A stretch of DNA of 64,000 nucleotides, from assembly GCA_014058105.1 (NCBI GenBank), contig JACGCM010000178.1:248001-312000 (forward strand), read 5' to 3'. The stretch comes from Kingdonia uniflora (lineage: Eukaryota > Streptophyta > Magnoliopsida > Ranunculales > Circaeasteraceae). The notes under the pieces are model-generated. The model saw only the letters and a list, made by a program, of their open reading frames with translations, was not told where the DNA came from and searched no databases. Made by a program: the position numbers and the translations under genes. The stretch's first letter is position 1. Each line of letters opens with the position of its first letter. This document shows positions 56,535-64,000 of this stretch, in pieces.

Positions 56535-57400
56535 TCAATAAACTATTTTTCCTCCTCTAAACTTCGTTTCCCATTTTCTAGTAAATTTCTTGGTTGACCC
56601 TAAGTATCACGTCAACCCTCGACCCGACTGATACTTGGGGGCGACCCAAAAATAATTTAATCCCCAAATTTCGAGCAAACTCGAGGGGCAAGGATGGTCA
56701 ATAGACCAGACCCTCGGGAATGTATTGGGGGCAAACAGTTATGCTTCGATCAAACCCCAAGCCGTCGAAGTCCAGTAAATTCTTGGTTTACCCTTGGTAT
56801 CATGTCAACCCTTGACCTGACTAATACTTGGGGGTGACCTTGCCATTTTTCAAACTCCGAATTTTGAGCAAACTGGAGGGGCAAGTATGGTCAATAGACC
56901 ATACCCTCAGGAATGTATTGGGGGCAAACACTTACGCTTTGATCTGATTTAAGCCGTCGAAGTCCTGTCGATTTCTTGGTTTCTTCTAAGTATCACGTCA
57001 ACCCTCGACCCAACTGATACTTGGGAGCGACCTTGAAATTTTCAAGCTTCCAACATTTGAGCAGACTCGAGGAGCACGAATGGTCGAAAGACCGAACCCT
57101 CGAGAATGCGTTGGCGGTGAACACGTATCGCTTCGCTGTAGCTCAGGCCTTCGAAGTCCAGTAAATTTCCAGGTTTCCTCTAAGTATCATGTTAACCTCG
57201 GCCCGACTGATACTCGGGGGCAAGCTAGAAAATTTTCAAACTCCCAATATTTGAGCAGACTCGAGGGGCACGAATGGTCGAGCGACCAGACCCTCGAGAA
57301 TGCATTAGGGGTGACCACGCCTTATATCGCTGTGTTTTAGGCCTTCGATGTCCAGCGAATCTCTTGGTTCCAGCAAATTATCACAACCATCTCGACATTC
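56535..57400 (+). repeat. 193-bp tandem repeats in the Tat-2 3' region
   Basis: The anchor cttggtt...taagtatcacgtcaacc recurs at 56589, 56782, 56975, about 57169 and (partial) 57363, a spacing of 193-194 bp. Every unit also holds ctcgaggggcaag, then a word close to tggtcaatagaccagaccct, and gtcgaagtcca at its end. Four units are full, the last truncated. Tandem repeats at this place are known in Tat elements and have given rise to satellites in some plants. Confidence 0.9.
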
Positions 57401-57816
57401 TCCAAGGTTCGATCACTCTACAATCATTCGACAGTTACAGCATACGCAAATACAAGTATACATAAATATCTACAATCTCGCCACATGCAAGAAGTTTCAG
57501 AACAATAAATATCAGAGAAGCAGTTTCAGCAAAACTTAATTTAAATCATGTTCAGAAAAAATACAACAATTCAGTACAGATCAAGTTCACACAAATCAGT
57601 CTCAAGTGCAGTCCATGAACAAAACAAAATTAGTACAGTACAAGTCAAATTCAGTACAGCAGCTCAAGGTAATCACAAGTTCAAAGATCAACTCCAAAGA
57701 AAGATAAACATCGTTCAAATATTACAACCCAACAGAAAATCAGAAAAAACAGGCATGGCACTCCAGTACAAATACCTCATATCGGCGTGGCTGCCTCTTC
57801 TTCCCCAACAAGTTTT
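57401..57816. other. Tat-2 untranslated spacer
   Basis: An AC-rich stretch with chance frames on the plus strand (57348-57820). The word cagtacag[ta]tcaagttcac recurs loosely. It lies between the 193-bp repeats and the end of the antisense gene. Confidence 0.4.
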
Positions 57817-59929
57817 TTAAGTGCTAACACCTTCAGTACCCATAGTCGAAGGTCTCGACCCTGCACCATCGGCGACCACATCAATTTTAGCTCTAGCAGC
57901 AGCACCTTCGACCACAGGAGCCTCCACACCACCTCTATCAGCAACACCAGCCTCCTTTTCCTTCGTATGCAAAGTATCTTCAGCAGCAGAATCTTGGGTA
58001 TCAGGCAAGCATTGTAGAGTTATAGGATCAAACCCCATATCCTCTATGAACTCCTTCATCCTAACATTATCTGAAAATTCAACATCATATTGTGCTTAGT
58101 AGCATTCTTTTAGTGCTTTATTTTATTTCTCATGATCAGCAAACTTTGACCTCATGACCTGCTCATGATTGAATCATTGACCCTCCAGTCTCTTCCCAAA
58201 TACATCATTGATAGCCTCTAGGTCTCACCACAAAACTTTGTTCTCAGACAACACGATGCTTTTGTCCCCTGAGCATGCTCCAGACTGTCAATCGCCTCAC
58301 GTAACCTCCTCTTTCCTTCTTTTACTGCCTTATTGTATGATTGTGCCCAAGTATCTGTCTGCTAGAGTATTCGAGCTGTCAGTACATCTCAAAGCATGAA
58401 ACACTTAAGAAAATTCAAGAATTTTACAAACAATAATAGACAGTTACCTTATACATACTCCTCTTCATCTGCCTCGAAGCCTCGTCTGGGTCAGCGTCGC
58501 AGAGTTCCGTCATCGAAGCAGCCTTAGCTAGAGTATTTTCTTCTCGCTCAACCTCCATCATCTCTTCGCCCTCATCATCTGTATCATCTTCCCCTAGCAC
58601 CCTATACCTTTTGCGCTGAGCAACCTTCATCTGCTACACTTTTGGAGACTCGGGGAAGACTTTGCCTTTTCCTTTCTTAGCCTGTGTTGATGCCTGCCTC
58701 AGCTTCAGTCTCGAAGTATCACTAGCTACTTCGGGAACTGGCATTGCCTGCTTCGGCGCCCTTTTCACCTTCAGAACATACTGAACCTTCATTACCAAAT
58801 TACCCCCCTCTATTCCCTTGCCCACTTTCGAAATACCTTCGCTTATCTTTTTCTTTGGTGGCCTAGACGTAATGGGTACGTTTCGAAGTAGGAAATCTGC
58901 CTTCTTCTTCCTCTTGATACCAAGACTCTTGAAAATATAATTCACCCACTCCTCATCAGAATCAAGTAAGGCGCTAATATAATCCCTCGGATTCTATCAA
59001 GACTGGTTAGTCGGACCTACAGAACAAGCAGAAAGAGCATTATCAATTTATTCGATCAATACCTCAAACAAAATATTCCACAAATAACTTACTGGGATTA
59101 TAGACTTTATGCTAAAACCTATAAGGGTCCTCCCCTTCGACATTCCCAAAATTACCCTGTACCACAACTAAATCTTTATTCTACCCTCGACAAGTCGAGC
59201 ACAGATCAAACAACTAGGGCTTCTCTGGGCGACACTAGATGTGGTACGTACTCGCATTCTAGTTTGCCTTCCTCGCATAGAATAATACAACATCGTACCA
59301 CTTAATTAAACCCCTTTTCTCACTCCTTAATTTTATATTGCCCGCATTATCTCATAAAAATTACCATTCATCTGAACTGGGGCAACTTCCTAAAAATTTA
59401 GCACCTCCTTCGCCAGCCTCTGGAGAGGAAGTTGCATTCCCAGTCAAATTTGACCCCTGTACGCCATTATCCCCTCTCGGGGGTTCGACTTGAAAGATAA
59501 CCTTATTCCCGCCGTACTCAACACCACCCTTACCTTCCACAGCTCCAGCTTGGTAGAAAGTCGATTAAATCTCACCCTATCTCTAGCTGAGGCAGAACCA
59601 TCAGCCTTATCCGACTCAGTCAACTCCCCACTATCATCACTCTACTCCCCTCATCCTCTCTCACCACCTGAAGGTCTAGTATTACCCTTGTTTCTCTCCC
59701 CTCCCCCTATCCCTTCCTCATTATTATCCTTAGTCACCACCATCTTACGACGTCTAGTACTCAAAACCCCACCCGCCGGTACCACCACGGCTAACGGGCC
59801 ATCGGTTACAACATCTAACATTTCTAAATCTCTGCCCTCATCCATCGGAGCGCGACCTGAAATACTAGCCTCATTTACTTTGACTTCCTCGTCTATCAGC
59901 CTTATTCTTGAAACTCGACTGGTACGCAT
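57817..59929 (-). pseudogene. Antisense ORF of Tat-2 (Grande gene23-like position)
   Basis: Open pieces on the minus strand appear in series: 59929-59651 (starts M-R-T-S-R-V-S-R-I-R; rich in acidic and Gly residues), a middle stretch with K-W-Y-D-V-V-L-F-Y-A-R-K-A-N and then Q-G-N-F-G-N-V-E-G-E-D-P-Y-R-F (about 59100-59300), 58945-58634 (basic, R-P-P-K-K-K-I), 58630-58424 (acidic D-D-T-D-D-E-G-E-E) and 58059-57817. The last two before 58424 are one frame split by a TAG, and an AAG/GTAACT donor ends it at about 58444. A coiled-coil-like part follows. In the middle stretch five TAG codons (59259, 59235, 59214, 59181 and 59112) stand where Trp is plausible. Tat elements such as Grande carry an antisense ORF at this place; its role is unknown. 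Confidence 0.6.
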
Positions 59930-60809
59930 CTTATCCTATAGCAGAAGAGGCACATAATTAGATCGATACATTTGACTCTTACATGTCAGTAACCTATTTT
60001 TCATCTACTCTCTCCAACAGTTACAAACACAGTCAAAAACTTGATTTCCAAGCTACTATCATTGCCATGCCCCCACTACCCCAGCTTTTCGGCTGAGATC
60101 GGTTTCTTGAGAAATTTACCCCTCATTCCCCTCGCGTGGGAATCACACACTCACTCTGAATTAGCTCTAAACGCAAAGCCATTCGAACCTTCTAATCCTC
60201 ATTCAAAACCATCCAGCAAGTCCCAACATCATATCACACTTTTTTTCTGTAAAACGAGCAAAAATCATGATTACATGCATAACACACTACCCCGGGAATA
60301 CGTACCATTCTGACAGACCAGCTGTCGGGGCTGTCAGACCGTCCCGTCAAATCTAATAAACCATTGACACAAACACTTCTTGAACATGAGTAATTGACAA
60401 TACCATATCTTGAACATTCATCCACAGATAACCTCACATTCGATTTCAAAATAGACCAAACATTCGATCTACAACACATTCGACAGCTCAGAATTTTATA
60501 TCTTTATTACATCGACATATCAGACTTCAATTTCGACAGATCACACTTTTTACTTTGACAGTTCAAAATTTTACTTATACACAGATCAGGCCTTCTACTT
60601 CGACAGTTCAGACATGTTACTTTGACAATTCAAAATGTTACTTCGAGCATTTAAAATCCTACTTGCACACAGTACTAAAAAATAATTTTACAGTTATATT
60701 AGCAACTCCCAATTTCATTTAAAACAAATCAAAATAGTACAATCCAAGGATAAAATACAAATACCCTTCTATACCCATATAAAATACTCAACAAGTCGGC
60801 AAGAAGCCC
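59930..60809. other. Tat-2 spacer upstream of the antisense gene
   Basis: No gene was recognised. A patch at 60480-60680 repeats the words cttcgacagttcaga and tttgacagttcaaaat at intervals of about 25-55 bp. If the antisense gene is transcribed, its promoter should lie here. Confidence 0.45.
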
Positions 60810-61154
60810 CTATTTATCATTAGGATGCTTTTCCTCGCTCCTAGCCTTAACAGCAGAATCCTCCTACTCCGTCATCTCTTCTACAAATGATTCTAACAAG
60901 GACAACCAATGGCCCCAAAACGGACCCATCATCTGATGAACTCCCCACCAATACGCAAAGGATATTCCAGCAATGGGTTCCCCAGGTTTCGCTTCAAACA
61001 GGTCTGGCATCTCCGCGTTGATATTTTGATCGCCAAGAAACCTCTGTTTCAGCTCGAACGTCTTTTCTTATACTTGAATAGCCTTTGTCGCAATCCAGTC
61101 CTGCTGCTTGGCCTTGGAAGAACTGCCACTATTTTGGGATGAAGAAGAAGACAT
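60810..61154 (-). pseudogene. Short antisense ORF B of Tat-2, paralogue of ORF A
   Basis: The minus-strand ATG at 61154 opens a 114-codon frame to the stop at 60810-60812, interrupted by TAA at 61068-61070 and TAG at 60864-60866. It starts with a run of five serines, and its centre reads F-E-L-K-Q-R-F-L-G-D-Q-N, then E-M-P-D-L-F-E, then G-I-S-F-A-Y-W-W. The same pattern occurs in ORF A at 61806-62144. A TATA-like TATATAAT lies about 55-60 bp upstream (about 61207-61215). I do not recognise the family; it is not gag, pol or a known envelope. Confidence 0.55.
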
Positions 61155-61805
61155 TATGTTTAAAAGAAGAAAGAAGAAATATGAGAAATTCTCCTCGTAA
61201 CACCCCATTATATACATGAAGGTACATTTAAAGCATTCCTTAATACCAAGTTACATTCATTATAGTCTTCAATTCTTCTTCTTGAAAGCTCAATAGTCTG
61301 AGCTTCCCAACATCTTAGACATAACCATTTCATCTGTATCCTCATTCAAGCCCCATTTCCGAGGACATGCAGTCGACCAAATCCTCAGCATCAAACCATT
61401 GACCCCTTTCACATATCGTCTCATACCTCTTTCACATTGTTTCGACTAATACAGGGTCAATTATCTTTAACCATATCTTTATACTTCAAAGCCAGTTTTC
61501 TCCAATGTACGATCAGATATATTTGCTACCGCGCCTATAAGTCTATTCCTTTACAATGCCTACCTGATACAAACACACAAAATTGTAGCAAAATATTGTT
61601 CCCATTCCAGCCACAAATTATAACAACAAAAACATCAAATTTGTAAACCCAAATATACAAAACCATAGCAAAAACAGAAAACTACAAATACAACCACACA
61701 AAAAAAAACCCCATCATCCCCACCTTGCCACCACATCAAGCAGGACCTACCCTATTTTTAGCCGAGCCAGCTCCACTCACCGAGCCTTGCTCCTTCAATT
61801 ACTCT
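61155..61805. other. Spacer between antisense ORFs A and B
   Basis: No coding region was seen. The minus strand just before ORF B is CT-rich (leader-like) with the TATA-like box. The rest is AC-rich. Confidence 0.4.
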
Positions 61806-62144
61806 TCAGCCTGAACGAAACATTATACCAAGCTCGACAATAAAAAGATAGTATTGTTCCGAAGTCACAAAACAAAACTTCATCTGCTCCCAAAAGTAAG
61901 CATAAGACTCCCCGTTAAAAGGTTCTACGGCCTCTAATTCCACCAATTCGGGCATATCCCAATCAAGCTCTTGATTACCAAAGAACTTCAACTTCAGTTC
62001 AGCAATCTTTCGCCCTATACGACGGTCGCGGGCAAACCCCATCCTTTTCTGGTACCGGGTGTTGGGTGCGGTGTCCATTTCCTTTTTCAAAAAGGACAGA
62101 GAAAGTAGAAGAAAATGCAACAGAGAAGAGTATATAGTGTCCAT
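61806..62144 (-). CDS. Short antisense ORF A of Tat-2, hypothetical protein
   Basis: An uninterrupted 112-codon minus-strand frame. A second ATG at residue 23 (about 62078) is the better start, because a TATA-like TATAAGTATG lies at about 62161-62170 and the first ATG would be only some 20 bp from it. The protein has a basic N-terminus, then A-E-L-K-L-K-F-F-G-N-Q-E, D-M-P-E-L-V-E and G-E-S-Y-A-Y-F-W-E-Q. These align colinearly with ORF B at 60810-61154. Both sit antisense between the pol gene and the 3' LTR. No function is known to me, and expression is unproven. Confidence 0.5.
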   Translation of the reverse strand: MDTIYSSLLHFLLLSLSFLKKEMDTAPNTRYQKRMGFARDRRIGRKIAELKLKFFGNQELDWDMPELVELEAVEPFNGESYAYFWEQMKFCFVTSEQYYLFIVELGIMFRSG

Positions 62145-62328
62145 TCTGACCCCTATAACCCATACTTATAGCCCCATCTAAACTCATTTATTACTCCATA
62201 ACCACCAACATTTCTTTATTACCCTCATTTATTACCTCCCTAAAAAACTAACAGTCAAGCCGCTCAACTCCCAACTCCAAACAGTTTTCACAGCAAATGC
62301 CTCTATACCATTTTTCGACCCCTTCGCT

Positions 62329-62341
62329 GAGAGGGGGCGAA
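62329..62341 (+). other. Polypurine tract of Tat-2
   Basis: gagagggggcgaa lies directly before the 3' LTR and would prime plus-strand DNA synthesis. Confidence 0.85.
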
Positions 62342-63068
62342 TGTAGTAGCCTACTCGCAGCCTTCTACCCCAGCCAAACACTCGAATGCTACTTCAAAGC
62401 CTACTCAAATGTCTCAAAGCCCATCTAATCCTTAAATAAGCCTCCCAAAGATTATCCGAAGACGAAGCCTCGAAGACGAACTCTACATTGTATCAGAAAC
62501 ACCTCGACCATATCCGTACATGGTCGAAGTATGATAGGACAGGCAACTAGCTTACTAGACATGCTGGTGGCATTGTTGGTCCTTGCAGCTATAGTGACAG
62601 ACCCAACCACTGCTACGGTGTCAGAGTACAAAAACAGACCCACAACTGTTACAGTTACAGTTCTGACATTTCCGGCGCCCATACCCACTCAAGGATACCC
62701 GCTCGATATCCGAATGGTACCCTTGTAATGTGACCTAACCTTGTTAACTCAGCCTTTCCTATATTCTATAAATAGGAGAGATGGGGAACCAAAGAGGGGC
62801 TACAAAATCTCTCCCTTGAGCCCTTATAGTTTACTTTCGATCACCTTGTAAAACCCCATACTCGAACCTTTGACTACTCGACAGAAATATAAATACTCTT
62901 AAAAATCCTCATCAGAGGTCGTAGAGAGTCACATTCTAGGCTTCTACGCAAGTATATTGTCAGTAGATTAATTAATCTATAGGTTTTATGCTTGATTTCC
63001 CACTGATAAAGGATTAACCCCGTGGTGTAAAAGCCGACTTCCCCTTCTTAAGAAGTTAGGCCTCTATA
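62342..63068 (+). repeat. 3' LTR of Tat-2
   Basis: It starts TGTAGTAGCCTACTCGCAGC and ends TTAGGCCTCTATA, where the terminal CA has become TA. TATAAATA lies at 62767-62774. The duplication ccatc follows at 63069-63073. Confidence 0.95.
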
Positions 63069-64000
63069 CCATCCATTAAAATTTACAAATGGGAACTCCT
63101 AATGGAAGGTGAACCCAAACTATATTGTGATGAAGCAGGCCTAGGAAATCTAGGTCAGGCTGGAAATAGAATACTATTCAGAGCTTTGAAAGTAATGTAA
63201 GATGCACATTCAGCAAATCTATTGGCACATCAGCAAATTACATAGCTTAGATACAGGGAATCATACAAAGAGTAAAAAAAGCTTTTTAAAAAAACTAGAG
63301 AAGATTATGGATAGTTTCATATTCAAAGTCAGCCATCCTGGCCTCCAAAACTAAAAAGATACCAAGGAAATTTAGAATAAAATTGAGCATGTTAAAGTAT
63401 TTAAACTCTGTGGCTGATGGAATTACTATTACCTCCCATGTGTCTCTCATTTAACTAGGCCTATGCTAAGTTTCACCCTAAAGTTATAATGAAGCTCATA
63501 CATTATAAATTATGAATAAATCACAAAATCATAATAAATTTATCATCAAACGCATTGGGTCTATAACAAATATATAGTAAGACTTTTATAGTATTAAGAA
63601 CCAATCATCTCAGTTCTGCAACAATGATAGATGATAGATTTTTTAAACAATCCAATTGCTGAGTCTGCAATGGAGAAAAAGAATTGGCACTTAAACCCAA
63701 TTATGTAGTAGAAGAGGAAACCTAACCCCCATCCCACCCAATCTCTGCCATAATAATGAGAAAGAGGGGCAGACAGACAGACAGAAAGAGAGAGAAAGAG
63801 AGATAGAGAGAGAGAGAGAGAGATGTGTGCATACGAGTCACCAAGGGAAAGAAATTGGTGAAGGAGAACTTGAAGTAACTTATTGGAATTGGTAACTCTA
63901 AAATCAGCAACCTATACAATAACCAAATCATAAATACACTAATCATACACACCAGTTTCAAAATGCCTAAATTAATTGGAAACAAAGAATAACCAAATCA
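63069..64000. other. DNA right of Tat-2, with (GA)n
   Basis: This continues the sequence left of 50112, once Tat-2 and one ccatc copy are removed. A (GA)n-rich run lies at about 63776-63823. On the minus strand it is CT-rich and leads to a short ATG frame (63722-63985), resembling a transcript leader, but no protein was recognised. Confidence 0.45.

Larger units (their letters stand above)
50112..63068 (+). mobile_element. Tat-2: complete-length Ty3/gypsy Tat-lineage retrotransposon
   Basis: LTRs of 728 and 727 bp bound a 12,957-bp element flanked by the perfect duplication ccatc (50107-50111 and 63069-63073). In plus orientation it has gag, protease, RT, RNase H, a second RNase H-like domain, integrase and a purine tract. 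The 3' region contains 193-bp tandem repeats and antisense ORFs, both known features of Tat elements. The LTRs differ at many positions, mostly transitions, by eye 12-15 percent. Stops occur in every gene and several catalytic residues are changed, so it is an old, inactive copy. Confidence 0.95.

Overview
The window is nuclear DNA of a flowering plant, probably a eudicot. It is AT-rich, has no operons, and the coding pieces carry GT-AG introns. The recognisable content is almost all transposable elements: Ty3/gypsy elements of the Athila and Tat lineages, CACTA DNA transposons and LINE fragments. Broken copies of plant genes lie inside some of them. I found no intact host gene, no tRNA or rRNA gene and no CRISPR array.

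Left part (1-7530): two LINE scraps, a block of about 170-bp tandem repeats, then the right-hand portion of a CACTA transposon (CACTA-1). CACTA-1 has a tnpA-like gene with introns, a GT47 (exostosin) glycosyltransferase pseudogene lying antisense in one intron, 99-bp subterminal repeats and a terminal repeat ending at 7530.

Nested block (7531-31535): an old minus-strand Tat element (Tat-1) is cut at 7530 by CACTA-1. It is split in its gag gene by a 20.9-kb plus-strand Athila element (Athila-1, 9628-30554, target duplication GGCTC). Athila-1 is itself split in gag by a 9.0-kb minus-strand Athila element (Athila-2, 13557-22515, duplication TCAAC) and carries a 1.3-kb LTR-type insert (27559-28891, duplication CATGT). 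The order of events can be read directly: Tat-1 is oldest, CACTA-1 and Athila-1 came next, Athila-2 and the small insert came last.

Middle part (31536-46651): a minus-strand LINE 3' half, a TIR-bounded element (35174-39437) carrying a broken ZNF593/Bud20-type zinc-finger gene, and a decayed gag-only LTR element with a G-box-rich minisatellite.

Right part (46652-64000): a CACTA-type terminus followed by fragments of a mitochondrial chaperonin CPN60 gene (intron kept) and a kinesin-14 gene, consistent with a gene-capturing (Pack-CACTA) element. A 12.96-kb Tat element (Tat-2, 50112-63068, duplication CCATC) is inserted beside them. Tat-2 has gag, protease, RT, two RNase H domains and integrase on the plus strand. 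Downstream it has 193-bp tandem repeats and an antisense gene set, including two related short ORFs with their own TATA-like boxes.

Every element carries stops or frameshifts, many explicable by C-to-T/G-to-A change, so none looks able to move by itself. Domain calls rest on family motifs recognised by eye, without database searches.
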